From the NCBI GenBank assembly GCA_934561175.1, contig CAKTFW010000004.1:1-64000 (forward strand): 64,000 bases of DNA, written 5' to 3'. The notes beneath the pieces were generated by a model, which ran no database searches, had not been told where the DNA came from, and saw nothing but the letters and a program-made list of their open reading frames with translations. This DNA is from an uncultured Oscillospiraceae bacterium. Lineage in GTDB: Bacteria; Bacillota; Clostridia; Oscillospirales; Oscillospiraceae. Below are positions 45,007-53,076 of the stretch, piece by piece. Both the position numbers and the translations under genes were made by a program. Position 1 is the first letter of the stretch; every line of letters starts with the position of its first letter.

Positions 45007-46119
45007 GTGACTGATTTGCAACTTGTTCTGCGCGTGCTGGCGGCGATTGCGGTGGCACTTCTCATTTCATTTCTGTCAACGCCAATTGTAAAATCGCTGG
45101 CCTATAAAATTGGTGCAATTGATGTGCCGAAGGATAACCGGAGAATGCACAAGGTGCCGATTCCGCGTTTGGGCGGTTTGGCAATTTTCCTGGGCTTTCT
45201 CCTGTCCACTTTGCTCTTTGCCGATATTGACAGGCAGATGCAGGGCATTCTGATGGGTGCGGTCATTATTGTCATTCTCGGCGTGTTGGACGACATTATG
45301 GCGCTGCCAGCGCTGCCCAAGTTTTTTGTGCAGATATTTGCTGCGGCAATTGCAGTTTACCATGGTTGTGTGATTCAATTCATTTCCAATTTCAACATTT
45401 TCTCGGATGCTTCCTTTATCGATCTGCATTGGCTCAGTGTCCCGGTTACCATCATTTGGATTGTGGCAATTACCAACGCGGTCAACTTTATTGATGGCTT
45501 GGATGGCTTGGCAGTTGGTGTTTCGGCAATTTCTGCCGGAACGCTTCTGGTGATTGCATTGATGGTGGCAGAAGGGAATATTGCGATTATTATTGCGGCG
45601 CTACTTGGTGCCTGCATCGGATTTATTCCTTATAATTTTAATCCGGCAAAAATTTTTATGGGTGATACCGGATCCACCTTTTTGGGATTTATTTTGGCAA
45701 CCCTGTCGGTACAGGGCCTGTTTAAAATGTATGCCATTATCTCGTTTGCAGTGCCATTTTTGATTTTGGGCGTCCCGATTTTTGACATTTGTTTTGCGTT
45801 TTTGCGGCGAATTGCCAAGGGACAGAACCCAATGGTAGCTGATCGCGGCCATGTTCATCACCGCCTGATTGACATGGGATTTTCACAGAAGCAGTCAGTG
45901 GCGATTACTTATTTCATTACGGCAATTCTGGGATTGGCTGCTGTGGTGTTGACGACCTCCGGCGAATTCAAGGCGATGTTCCTGATTGCCAGCGTATTCG
46001 TGGTTGCGGCGATTGGAATGCGATTGATTTTTGGCCCGCGAAATGAGGGCATTCTGGATCAGGCGCCCCAGGAAGAAAACACGAAGGAAGAGGAGCAGAC
46101 AGACCATGAACAAAGTTAA
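45007..46119 (+). CDS. undecaprenyl-phosphate N-acetylglucosamine-1-phosphate transferase (TagO/WecA type)
   Basis: 370 aa, about eleven membrane helices. The family's cytoplasmic motifs are present: DVPKDNRRMHKVPIPRLGG near the start, VLDDIMALPALPKF (DD Mg-binding pair), NFIDGLDGLA, KIFMGDTGSTFLG and the GHVHHRLIDMG histidine motif. It loads GlcNAc-1-phosphate on undecaprenyl phosphate to start teichoic-acid or other wall polymer synthesis. The C-terminal tail is strongly acidic. GTG at 45007 is preceded by AAAGGATG. wecB overlaps its end by 14 nt, and the polymer it starts fits the LCP ligase at 10252. Confidence 0.93.
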   Translation: MTDLQLVLRVLAAIAVALLISFLSTPIVKSLAYKIGAIDVPKDNRRMHKVPIPRLGGLAIFLGFLLSTLLFADIDRQMQGILMGAVIIVILGVLDDIMALPALPKFFVQIFAAAIAVYHGCVIQFISNFNIFSDASFIDLHWLSVPVTIIWIVAITNAVNFIDGLDGLAVGVSAISAGTLLVIALMVAEGNIAIIIAALLGACIGFIPYNFNPAKIFMGDTGSTFLGFILATLSVQGLFKMYAIISFAVPFLILGVPIFDICFAFLRRIAKGQNPMVADRGHVHHRLIDMGFSQKQSVAITYFITAILGLAAVVLTTSGEFKAMFLIASVFVVAAIGMRLIFGPRNEGILDQAPQEENTKEEEQTDHEQS

Positions 46120-47257
46120 AGTAATGTCCGTGTTTGGAACACGGCCGGAAGCAATTAAGATGGCGCCGTTGGTTAAGGAACTGGCTAGCCGTCCAGGTGT
46201 GGAAAGCCAGCTATGTGTCACTGCACAGCACCGGCAGATGCTGGATTCAGTGCTTGATATTTTTCAGCTGCATCCGGATTTTGATCTCAATATTATGGAA
46301 CCGCGCCAGACTCTGACTACGATTACAGCGAAAGCATTGCTGGGTATGGAACATGTGATTGAAACAGCAAAACCGGATCTGATTCTGGTGCATGGCGATA
46401 CGACAACGACTTTTGCCGGCGCTTTGGCGGCCTTTTATCATCAGGTTCCGATTGGTCATGTAGAGGCAGGTCTGCGCACTTGGGATCGCTATTCTCCCTT
46501 TCCGGAAGAGATGAACCGGACGCTGGTTGGTGATATGGCAGCGCTGCATTTTTCGCCGACGGCGGCGAATGCGGAAAATCTGCGAAGAGAATCTGTGATG
46601 GGGGAAATTTTCATCACAGGCAATACGGCAATTGATGCCATGAAGACCACGGTGAAACCGGACTTTCAATTTGCAGAGCCGCTACTGAACGAATTGGACT
46701 TCGAACATCACCGGGTTGTGGTGGTGACCTGCCACCGGCGGGAAAACTATGGTGAGCCAATGCAGAACATCATGCACGCGATTCGCACCATGGTACAAAC
46801 CCATCCGGATGTAGAAGTTGTCTATCCGGTGCATCTCAGCCCAGTGGTACGGGAATGTGCATTTGGAATTCTTGGCAATACGCCGCGGATTCATCTGATT
46901 GATCCGCTGGATGTGGAGCAGATGCACAATTTAATGGCGCGCTGCTATATGGTCATGACGGATTCCGGCGGTTTGCAGGAAGAAGCACCGGCGATGGGGA
47001 AACCGGTTTTGGTGCTCCGGAAGGAGACGGAGCGGCCAGAGGCGGTTGCGGCTGGAACTGCAAAGCTGGCGGGCATTGATCAGCAGACGATTCTTCAGCT
47101 GGCCTCTGAATTGTTGGAGAACCCGGAATCTTATGCAAAAATGGCAAAAGCCGTCAACCCATATGGTGACGGCCATGCCTGTGGACGAATTGCAGATGCG
47201 ATTTGCTGGCATTTTGGTTTGACACAGCAGAGACCTGCTGACTTTCAACCGCTATAA
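46106..47257 (+). CDS. wecB: UDP-N-acetylglucosamine 2-epimerase (non-hydrolysing)
   Basis: 383 aa. It interconverts UDP-GlcNAc and UDP-ManNAc, a precursor for ManNAc-containing wall polymers. Family marks are FGTRPEAIKMAPLV, TAQHRQMLD, VHGDTTTTFAGALAAFY, GHVEAGLRTWD, PFPEEMNRTLVGDMA, VTCHRRENYG, PVHLSP and TDSGGLQEEAPAMGKPVLVLRKETERPEA. The ATG at 46106 lies inside the tail of the previous gene, and the longer frame has no family likeness. Together with the preceding transferase it suggests a teichoic acid linkage unit GlcNAc-ManNAc. Confidence 0.95.
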   Translation: MNKVKVMSVFGTRPEAIKMAPLVKELASRPGVESQLCVTAQHRQMLDSVLDIFQLHPDFDLNIMEPRQTLTTITAKALLGMEHVIETAKPDLILVHGDTTTTFAGALAAFYHQVPIGHVEAGLRTWDRYSPFPEEMNRTLVGDMAALHFSPTAANAENLRRESVMGEIFITGNTAIDAMKTTVKPDFQFAEPLLNELDFEHHRVVVVTCHRRENYGEPMQNIMHAIRTMVQTHPDVEVVYPVHLSPVVRECAFGILGNTPRIHLIDPLDVEQMHNLMARCYMVMTDSGGLQEEAPAMGKPVLVLRKETERPEAVAAGTAKLAGIDQQTILQLASELLENPESYAKMAKAVNPYGDGHACGRIADAICWHFGLTQQRPADFQPL

Positions 47258-47286
47258 AATCGTTATGTTGGAAAGGAGACGGCTGA

Positions 47287-48048
47287 TTGGAGCAAAAAAA
47301 TGGCATTCGTATGGCTGTTATTGTTCTGGCCGCTGCTTTCTGCATTATTGGCGTGATCGTGGCTGTATTTCTCTACCATAGCAGCACAAAAAGTGCGGCA
47401 GAGATTGTACTGCCGACAACACTGCCGACAGAATCGGAGGCGGATTCAGAAGGAACAGTACCTTTTCTTTCCGTTAGCCCGGACAATGTTACGGCTGTGA
47501 TACAAACGCTGCAAAGGCCGGAGATTTACCGGCAGACCTTGCGTGTTACGACGCAATGGGATACGGCAAGTGCGGTCAGTACGGTTTCCGCGTGGTACGA
47601 TCGCGGCCTGGCACGGCTGGATATTACCAGACAGAATGAGACTGTTCATTATCTGGTCGGGGGACGGGCAATTTACCTTTGGTATAATACGGATTCTCAG
47701 TATTTGCACATCGATTCCAGTGCAATCTCCAAAGATGATCTGGCAATGATCCCGACCTATGAGGATGTCCAGCTGTTGGACCCTGCTGCTATCACAGATG
47801 CGCATTATGAAACCGGGGACGATGGAGCGTATCTGACCGTCCTCTGCGCGGATGGAGATTATCAGGATCAGTACTGGATTGACCTGGATTCCGGCCTTTT
47901 AACACAGGCGGAGACTACCTATCAGGGAAAGACGATTTATACTATGCAGCAGACGACGGTGGAAATCCTGACACAGGATCAGGTGGATTTGGCAGAACAT
48001 TTCCGCCTGCCGGATCAGAGCGATCCGTTTCATGTGTTAGAAGAATAA
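47287..48048 (+). CDS. membrane-anchored extracellular protein of unknown function
   Basis: 253 aa. One transmembrane helix near residues 8-30 (MAVIVLAAAFCIIGVIVAVFLY), then a Ser/Thr/Glu-rich linker and an outside domain of alternating beta-strand pattern with DRGLARLDITRQNETVHYLVGG, AIYLWYNTDSQYLHIDSS and YWIDLDSGLLTQAETTYQGK. This pattern, and the pairing of a treated residue strip with a helix, resembles LolA-type or DUF4367-type barrels; the lipoprotein at 26257 shows a similar layout. TTG at 47287 has AAAGGAG 8 nt upstream. Its 3' end overlaps the convergent gene at 48037 by 12 nt. Confidence 0.75.
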   Translation: MEQKNGIRMAVIVLAAAFCIIGVIVAVFLYHSSTKSAAEIVLPTTLPTESEADSEGTVPFLSVSPDNVTAVIQTLQRPEIYRQTLRVTTQWDTASAVSTVSAWYDRGLARLDITRQNETVHYLVGGRAIYLWYNTDSQYLHIDSSAISKDDLAMIPTYEDVQLLDPAAITDAHYETGDDGAYLTVLCADGDYQDQYWIDLDSGLLTQAETTYQGKTIYTMQQTTVEILTQDQVDLAEHFRLPDQSDPFHVLEE

Positions 48049-48297
48049 AAAGGCGATGGCGGCAATTAACACGAGCAGTTCATCGCCCTCCCCATCGAGC
48101 AGCAACAGTGCTAAAATTGCAAGAACCAGCAGATCACCAGTGTCGATTGTTCCAGCAAGCGCTGGAAGCTGGGGTGTGTTCTGGCAAACAGTGGGTGTGG
48201 GCTGCGTTTCTGGAGATGGCGATTCTGGCTGTGCAGTGTCGTGAACCTGTTCGCAGCGGTAGCGCCCGTTGGCGCCTGGAATATAGCGGTTATACAT
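48037..48297 (-). CDS. small proline-rich membrane protein of unknown function
   Basis: 86 aa. It starts MYNRYIPGANGRYRCEQV, continues with a Pro/Thr/Gln-rich stretch, and ends with two hydrophobic segments separated by LDGEGDE, so it looks like a C-terminal helical hairpin in the membrane. AAAGGA lies upstream of ATG 48297; the longer start is rejected. It overlaps the gene upstream by 8 nt and the convergent gene by 12 nt. No known family by eye; similar MYNRYIP-type proteins exist in Oscillospiraceae by my recollection. Confidence 0.65.
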   Translation of the reverse strand: MYNRYIPGANGRYRCEQVHDTAQPESPSPETQPTPTVCQNTPQLPALAGTIDTGDLLVLAILALLLLDGEGDELLVLIAAIAFLFF

Positions 48298-48673
48298 CAC
48301 GGCTTCCTTTCCCAATATTTAGCCCGCCGTTTCGAAGTGCCGCTTCTGCGATACCGCTCAGGCGTGCAATGCGGATTGCGCGGTCAACGGAGCTGCGGCG
48401 TGTTGGATTCAGAAATGGCCGCAGTGCATTCAACAGTGCAAGCTGACGGTCGCTGATTTTTCCGCCATCCTGCATCATAGAGGTAATGGTTTTTAAAGCG
48501 GAAGCGTCCAGCGCTGGTGCACTTTCCACATGTGGTGCAGACTGCGACACGGCGTTATCATCGGCAGCTTGTTGTGTTGAGGCAGTGCCGAGCGTGCGGG
48601 CAATGTTCATAATTTGTTCCATGCTATTTGGATCTGCAAGAATTGCACTTAATTTTTCTTCAATACCATCCAT
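48290..48673 (-). CDS. small helical protein of unknown function
   Basis: 127 aa, soluble. Its N-terminal segment DGIEEKLSAILADPNSMEQIMNIARTLG is a predicted helix pair with a repeated L-x2-I-L/I pattern; a Ser/Ala/Gln linker follows; the C-terminal part (ITSMMQDGGKISDRQLALLNALRPFLNPTRRSSVDRAIRIARLSGIAEAAL) is again helical. AAGGGA lies before ATG 48673. It is the middle gene of three and overlaps the next by 8 nt. No function is assigned. Confidence 0.7.
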   Translation of the reverse strand: MDGIEEKLSAILADPNSMEQIMNIARTLGTASTQQAADDNAVSQSAPHVESAPALDASALKTITSMMQDGGKISDRQLALLNALRPFLNPTRRSSVDRAIRIARLSGIAEAALRNGGLNIGKGSRDV

Positions 48674-48683
48674 AGAAAATCCC

Positions 48684-48917
48684 TTATTTTTGATTGATTT
48701 GATCAATGAGCGATTTCGCTTCTTCTGTTTGCATCAGCGGCTGCATCAGTGCGTAGGCGTCGGCTTGTTTGCCATTTTTCAGTGCATCGGCAGCTTGACG
48801 GAGTGCGGTACCGCCGTCACGATTCAGGTAGGCAAGCAATTTCTTACCGGCGTCTGAATCTAACACTCTGTGGATTTCGTCTTCCCGAAATGGCGGCTGA
48901 TGTGGTGCATTGTTCAT
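48684..48917 (-). CDS. small helical protein of unknown function
   Basis: 77 aa, soluble, mostly helix: EDEIHRVLDSDAGKKLLAYLNRDGG and ALRQAADALKNGKQADAYALMQPLM. The motif DSDAGKKLLAYLNRDGGTALRQA reads like small clostridial proteins of unknown role. GGGAGGG lies before the ATG. First gene of the trio 48917-48037; the 10-nt gap to the next gene and the two later overlaps show they are one transcript. Confidence 0.7.
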   Translation of the reverse strand: MNNAPHQPPFREDEIHRVLDSDAGKKLLAYLNRDGGTALRQAADALKNGKQADAYALMQPLMQTEEAKSLIDQINQK

Positions 48918-48935
48918 TTCAAATCCCTCCCGTCC

Positions 48936-48943
48936 ATTGTATG
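48936..48943 (-). promoter_or_regulatory. possible sigma-E -10 box for the small-protein trio
   Basis: The minus strand reads CATACAAT, a full match to the Bacillus sigma-E -10 pattern, with GCACCTG 14 nt upstream matching only four of seven -35 positions. It could also be the -10 of a poor sigma-A promoter (TACAAT). The transcript leader would be only about 12 nt. Confidence 0.25.
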
Positions 48944-48971
48944 CAGCGGGAAAAGCGCAGGTGCCTGTGAT

Positions 48972-49445
48972 ATGAAAATTTTAGTGTTATCAGACTCGCA
49001 TGGGTGTATGGATTATATGTACTGTGCAGTAGAATCAGAACAGCCGGATCAGATCCTTCATTTAGGGGATCATGCGCAGGATGCGCGAATGCTGCAAGCA
49101 GCTTTTCCGCAAATTCCTGTGCTGGGTGTTCGCGGAAATTGTGATTGGCAGGATGCGGAAACCGAGATTCGGGTAACGGTATTCGGCGGCATTCGAATCT
49201 ACATGACCCATGGACATCTTTTTGGCGTGAAACAAACCCCTTATCGTGCGATTCTGGCCGCAGAGGAGGCCGACGCAGCAGTTCTGCTGTATGGGCATAC
49301 ACATCAGGCAGCCTGCTTTTGTGAGGGCGCACTCACGGTTTTGAATCCCGGCTCTTGCATGGGAACTAATCCGATTACTTATGGCGTACTGACCGTGGAG
49401 GCAGGAATGGTACAGGGGCAGATTCAGCGACTTGAAAAATTGTAA
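48972..49445 (+). CDS. YfcE/MJ0936-type metallophosphodiesterase
   Basis: 157 aa, the usual size of the small single-domain phosphodiesterases. Metal-binding motifs are LVLSDSHGCMDYM (D-x-H), HLGDHAQDA (GD), VRGNCDW (GNxD), YMTHGHLFG and YGHTHQA (GHTH). The related enzymes cleave cyclic or bis(p-nitrophenyl)-type phosphodiesters; the substrate here is unknown. ATG at 48972 starts the first beta strand; earlier in-frame codons lie in the intergenic region. It is divergent from the small-protein trio and followed by the decarboxylase-like gene. Confidence 0.9.
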   Translation: MKILVLSDSHGCMDYMYCAVESEQPDQILHLGDHAQDARMLQAAFPQIPVLGVRGNCDWQDAETEIRVTVFGGIRIYMTHGHLFGVKQTPYRAILAAEEADAAVLLYGHTHQAACFCEGALTVLNPGSCMGTNPITYGVLTVEAGMVQGQIQRLEKL

Positions 49446-49480
49446 TCAGGGTTTTGTGATTTTATAATGGAGGTGGAACG

Positions 49481-50716
49481 ATGATGACAAACGAAACTTA
49501 CATGCCGGATCAAACTTTTCTGAAAGATGAAGAAATTCAAAAATTGGCAGCGGAATTGGGGACGCCGTTTTACTTGTATGATGCGGCGCGGATTCGTCAA
49601 CACGCAGCAGAAGTAAAGGAAGCATTTGCATGGAATTCGGGTCATCAGCAGTTCTTCCCGGTTGGCGCAAACCCCAATCCAATGGTGTTGAAGATGCTGT
49701 GCGAGACGGGCTGCGGTGCGGCAGTCAGTTCCGCGGCGGAGTTATCCCTTGCCATCAAATGCGGCTTTAAGCCACAGCAGATTTTGTATCATGTGCTGTT
49801 TCCGCGTCCGGTTGACATTGCGGCGATTGCACAATATCGCCCGACACTGGTACTTAATGGTGCAGATTTGGTTCCGATTTTTGCAGAAAAGAAGCTGCTC
49901 TCGGAGTCGGTTTATTTACGCTGGAATCTTGGAAAACCGGATGTGCTGGCAACCTCGGCATATAGTCGGGCGACCAGAGAGAAGTGCGGTATGTTGGAAT
50001 CAGATTTGATTGAAGCGGCAAAAATGCTGATGCACTATGGCGTGAAGAAAATCGGACTGTGCACAGCCTACGGAAAAAATCAACCGGTTCGTACTTACTA
50101 TCCATTTATTGCACGGCAGCTTTTTCAGGAGACGGCGGCACTGCAGCAGGCAGGGATTTCCGTTCAGATGTTGAACATGATGGGTGGTCTAGAGACAGAT
50201 TATCGTCATTTGGAATCACCGCCAACATTGGTGGAGGCAGCGTCTGAAATTCAGCAGCTACGCGATGAAATTCTGGCACCGATCGGTATGGACAAATTAC
50301 CGATCCATACAGAGATTGGCCGGTATTTGATGGGACCGTGCGCAATTATGGTCAGCACAGTGCTCCATGTCCGGCGGATCAATCGGGATTTTGTAGCAGT
50401 AGATGCGAGTGCGGCGGATCTGTTCCGTCCGATGCAGTATAGCGGTTACCATCATGTTTCGATTGTGGGCAAAAATGATATCACCGGTCGGCGGTATTGC
50501 GATGTGGTAGGGCCGATGTATACGAATGGCGACCGGTTTGCAGAGCGCCGGATTTTGCCGGAAGTAGTGCCGGGTGATCTCTGTATTTTTCACGATACTG
50601 GCGCGCACTGTGCAGGCTCGATTTATTCCACTGGCGGCTATTGGCGCTGCGGTGAATATTTACGCCAGGAAGATGGCTCTGTGATTCAGATTGGAAAACC
50701 GCTGGGGCCGGATTAA
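49481..50716 (+). CDS. diaminopimelate-decarboxylase-like protein lacking catalytic residues (predicted pseudoenzyme)
   Basis: 411 aa, full length for a LysA-type fold-III PLP protein. The frame of the family is clear (GTPFYLYDAARIRQHAAEV, ANPNPMVLKMLCETGCGAAVSSAAEL, HTEIGRYLMGP, VAVDASAADLFRPMQYSGYHHVSIVGK, GDLCIFHDTGAHC). But the PLP Schiff-base Lys of K-A-N/T is Gly62, the His of the GLHAF-type motif is Cys194, the glycine-rich phosphate loop GGG-x-G-I-P-Y-R is replaced by GGLETDYR (235-242), and the active-site Cys of C-E-x-x-D is Tyr347. PLP-dependent decarboxylation is therefore unlikely. GGAGGTGG lies before the ATG. Possibly a ligand-binding or structural role. Confidence 0.85.
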   Translation: MMTNETYMPDQTFLKDEEIQKLAAELGTPFYLYDAARIRQHAAEVKEAFAWNSGHQQFFPVGANPNPMVLKMLCETGCGAAVSSAAELSLAIKCGFKPQQILYHVLFPRPVDIAAIAQYRPTLVLNGADLVPIFAEKKLLSESVYLRWNLGKPDVLATSAYSRATREKCGMLESDLIEAAKMLMHYGVKKIGLCTAYGKNQPVRTYYPFIARQLFQETAALQQAGISVQMLNMMGGLETDYRHLESPPTLVEAASEIQQLRDEILAPIGMDKLPIHTEIGRYLMGPCAIMVSTVLHVRRINRDFVAVDASAADLFRPMQYSGYHHVSIVGKNDITGRRYCDVVGPMYTNGDRFAERRILPEVVPGDLCIFHDTGAHCAGSIYSTGGYWRCGEYLRQEDGSVIQIGKPLGPD

Positions 50717-50919
50717 ATAATCGTCAGGAAAATCAGAAAGGATGCGATGGTGCATAGACCAATTGCAACGCTCATCAGGGATTCAATTCCGGCTGCGGTG
50801 TATTCCAGGCGTGCAAGGTTGCGTACACGGCGGGCAGTACGGGTTGCAGAATGCGCTGCGGCAGCGTCAAAGCTTGGACGCTGCACGAAATCAACATGAA
50901 TAATTTTGTCTTCTTTCAT
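50713..50919 (-). CDS. small single-pass membrane protein of unknown function
   Basis: 68 aa. A soluble N-terminus (KEDKIIHVDFVQRPSFD) and Ala/Arg-rich helix (SATRTARRVRNLARLEY) precede one C-terminal membrane helix (MSVAIGLCTIASFLIFLTII). GGAGG lies before ATG 50919. Its last four bases overlap the end of the decarboxylase-like gene on the other strand. Paired TGTCC palindromes lie in its promoter region, next to the Crp/Fnr gene. No family recognised. Confidence 0.65.
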   Translation of the reverse strand: MKEDKIIHVDFVQRPSFDAAAAHSATRTARRVRNLARLEYTAAGIESLMSVAIGLCTIASFLIFLTII

Positions 50920-50944
50920 AGGGACAACCTCCTTTTCTGTTTCC

Positions 50945-50986
50945 AGCATACGAAAAGAACTGTCCGTTATTCCGGACAAATTGTCC
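50945..50986 (-). promoter_or_regulatory. promoter region with overlapping TGTCC palindromes
   Basis: Palindrome TGTCCG-N6-CGGACA (50961-50978) and palindrome GGACAA-A-TTGTCC (50974-50986) share CGGACA. The likely -10 box on the minus strand is TATGCT (50950-50945) with no good -35 box. The centres fall near -31.5 and -42 from the predicted start, positions used by repressors and class II activators. Confidence 0.5.
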
Positions 50987-51005
50987 CTAAATTCGAGCTT
51001 TGAAT

Positions 51006-51046
51006 AAAAAAACGGGATCGCGTGATTATGCGATCCCGTTTTTTAT
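51006..51046 (-). terminator. terminator after the Crp/Fnr gene
   Basis: AAAACGGGATCGC and GCGATCCCGTTTT pair perfectly around GTGATTAT, with A/T runs on both sides; it may work in both directions. Confidence 0.9.
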
Positions 51047-51696
51047 TCGTGTTCTACCATTTGGTGCAGGGCAGAGAGATTTAATAAGGTAATACAACCA
51101 TAACCGGTTTTCAGGTATCCGGCTGCCTGTAGTTTGTTCAGAAATCGGCAGACTGTAATGCGGCTGGCACCGACTGCGCTGGCCAAGTCATCTTGTGTGG
51201 TTTGTACCACTTGATCCTTGGCGGGGAGGGAAAGCAAGACCCGCAGAATCCGTTGATCGGCGCCGAGGAAAGTGATACGATCCACTTGATCGGACAACAG
51301 ACGAACGGTTTGTGAGAGATAGCGCAGCATTTCAACGGCCAGCTGCGGCTGTTGTTGGAAGAGTGCAAGTACCTGCTCCTGACTGATTGGAATAATTTCG
51401 CAGTTCTCCAGTGCGGCGGCGGAAGACATCCGCGGCTGTTCGTCAAAAAAGGATGCCTCCCCGAAAATGCTGCCGCGATTATAGACAGTCAAAATTCGTT
51501 CCTCGCCCCGGTCGGAGACGATAAAGCTTTTAACTTGGCCCTGTGCCAGATAATAAAGATATTGGGGTGCTTGCCCTTGCAGATAAATAATGCGTCCTTT
51601 GGAGAAGCGTACAGGGGTTCCGATTTGCTGAAAAGCGGCCCATTTGGTGGTTGTGTCTGCATCGTGCGCCGAAAAAAATCCATAAGAACTGGACAA
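51043..51696 (-). CDS. Crp/Fnr family transcriptional regulator
   Basis: 217 aa. A cyclic-nucleotide-type sensor beta barrel (about 20-115, GRIIYLQGQAPQYLYYLAQGQVKSFI, GEERILTVYNRGSIFGEASFFDEQPR) and a helical dimer linker are followed by a helix-turn-helix (TQDDLASAVGASRITVCRFLNKLQAAGYLK). I see no Fnr cysteine cluster at the N-terminus, and no clear cAMP-phosphate Arg-Ser pair, so the ligand is unknown. The start is probably TTG at 51696, after GAGGTGA: the ATG at 51726 overlaps the -10 box, so it cannot be translated from this promoter; a GTG at 51705 is the other option. Confidence 0.85.
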   Translation of the reverse strand: MSSSYGFFSAHDADTTTKWAAFQQIGTPVRFSKGRIIYLQGQAPQYLYYLAQGQVKSFIVSDRGEERILTVYNRGSIFGEASFFDEQPRMSSAAALENCEIIPISQEQVLALFQQQPQLAVEMLRYLSQTVRLLSDQVDRITFLGADQRILRVLLSLPAKDQVVQTTQDDLASAVGASRITVCRFLNKLQAAGYLKTGYGCITLLNLSALHQMVEHE

Positions 51697-51716
51697 ATTT
51701 ATCACCTCATGGCATA

Positions 51717-51746
51717 ATTGTATCATGCTTTACATTCTTTTTGCAA
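51717..51746 (-). promoter_or_regulatory. sigma-A promoter for the Crp/Fnr gene
   Basis: Minus strand TTGCAA (51746-51741), 18-nt spacer, extended -10 TGATACAAT with TACAAT at 51722-51717. GGACAAATTT (51691-51700), just downstream, shares GGACAAAT with the palindrome at 50974, so the regulator may control itself. Confidence 0.65.
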
Positions 51747-51798
51747 GATCTATGCCATATTGATGGCAGGAAAACTTGAGTTTGAGGAGGAATTGGTT

Positions 51799-53058
51799 GT
51801 GGGAATGACAATGACGCAAAAAATTCTGGCGGCGCATGCCAGCCTGCCAGAGGTCAAACCCGGAGATTTAATTGAGGCAAAGCTGGATATGGTGTTGGGA
51901 AATGATGTAACAACGCCACCGGCGATCACGGAATTTGAGAAAGCTGGTTTTACAAAGGTTTTCGATAAGGACAAAATCGCAATTGTGCTGGATCACTTTA
52001 CCCCCTGTAAAGATATCAAGGCGGCGGAATTGAGTCTGCGGGCCAGAAATTTTGCCCATAAACACAATATTACAAATTTTTTTGATGTGGGCCAGATGGG
52101 CGTTGAGCATGCGCTGTTGCCGGAAAAAGGCATTATTGCAGCAGGTGAGTGTATGATTGGTGCGGACTCGCACACCTGTACTTATGGTGCGCTGGGCGCA
52201 TTTTCCACCGGAATTGGTTCCACGGATATGGCGGCTGGTATGGCAGCTGGTGTGGCGTGGTTCAAAGTGCCCTCTGCCATTCAGTTTTATCTGACCGGAA
52301 AACTGAATAAGTGGGTTTCCGGCAAAGATGTGATTTTGTATATCATCGGCAAAATCGGCGTAGACGGCGCTCTGTACAAGTCTATGGAATTTGCAGGTCC
52401 CGGCGTAGCGGAACTGACGATGGATGACCGCTTTACCATTGCCAATATGGCAATTGAAGCTGGCGGTAAGAATGGCATTTTCCCGGTTGATGAAAAGACC
52501 ATTGCGTATATGAAGGGTCGCGTTAATCGTCCCTATACGATCTACGAGGCGGATCCTGACGCAGAATATGAGCAGGTGATTGAGATCAATCTCAGCGAAA
52601 TCCAGCCGACGGTTGCACTGCCGCATCTTCCTTCCAATACCAAACCGGTCAGTGAGGTCAAAGGTCTGGAGATCCAGCAGTGTGTTATCGGTTCCTGTAC
52701 GAATGGCCGGATCGGAGATATGCGCGTTGCGGCTGAGGTGCTGAAAGGCCGTAAAGTCAACCCGAATGTCCGCACGATTATCATGCCTGCAACGCAGGAG
52801 ATCACAAAAATGATGGTGGAAGAGGGATTGTTCCAGATCTTCCTGGAGGCAGGCGCCGTTGTTTCTACACCGACCTGTGGACCGTGCCTGGGTGGCCACA
52901 TGGGAGTTATGGCGGCTGGTGAGCGTGCTGTTTCTACTACAAACCGAAATTTTGTCGGCCGTATGGGACATGTAGAATCTGAGGTTGTACTGGCTTCTCC
53001 GGCGGTTGCTGCGGCGTCTGCTGTGGCGGGTTATATTTGCAGCCCGGAAGATCTGTGA
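51799..53058 (+). CDS. leuC: 3-isopropylmalate dehydratase large subunit
   Basis: 419 aa, the short LeuC/aconitase-type form. With LeuD it isomerises 2- and 3-isopropylmalate in leucine synthesis. The Fe-S ligand cysteines lie in [24 protein letters not shown] (about residue 125), [12 protein letters not shown] (about 296) and [11 protein letters not shown] (about 356). GTG at 51799 has AGGAGG 8 nt upstream and is chosen over the later ATG at 51805. leuA and leuB are not in this window. leuD follows after 18 nt. Confidence 0.95.
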   Translation: MGMTMTQKILAAHASLPEVKPGDLIEAKLDMVLGNDVTTPPAITEFEKAGFTKVFDKDKIAIVLDHFTPCKDIKAAELSLRARNFAHKHNITNFFDVGQMGVEHALLPEKGIIAAGECMIGADSHTCTYGALGAFSTGIGSTDMAAGMAAGVAWFKVPSAIQFYLTGKLNKWVSGKDVILYIIGKIGVDGALYKSMEFAGPGVAELTMDDRFTIANMAIEAGGKNGIFPVDEKTIAYMKGRVNRPYTIYEADPDAEYEQVIEINLSEIQPTVALPHLPSNTKPVSEVKGLEIQQCVIGSCTNGRIGDMRVAAEVLKGRKVNPNVRTIIMPATQEITKMMVEEGLFQIFLEAGAVVSTPTCGPCLGGHMGVMAAGERAVSTTNRNFVGRMGHVESEVVLASPAVAAASAVAGYICSPEDL

Positions 53059-53076
53059 GAAAGAGGAGAGACTGTC

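Noticed and set aside
49440..49468. TTGTAA-N17-TATAAT as a promoter for the decarboxylase-like gene
   Set aside because: The predicted start would lie only about 6 nt before the ATG and beyond the GGAGG site, so this promoter would give an mRNA without the ribosome binding site; read-through from the gene at 48972 is more likely.
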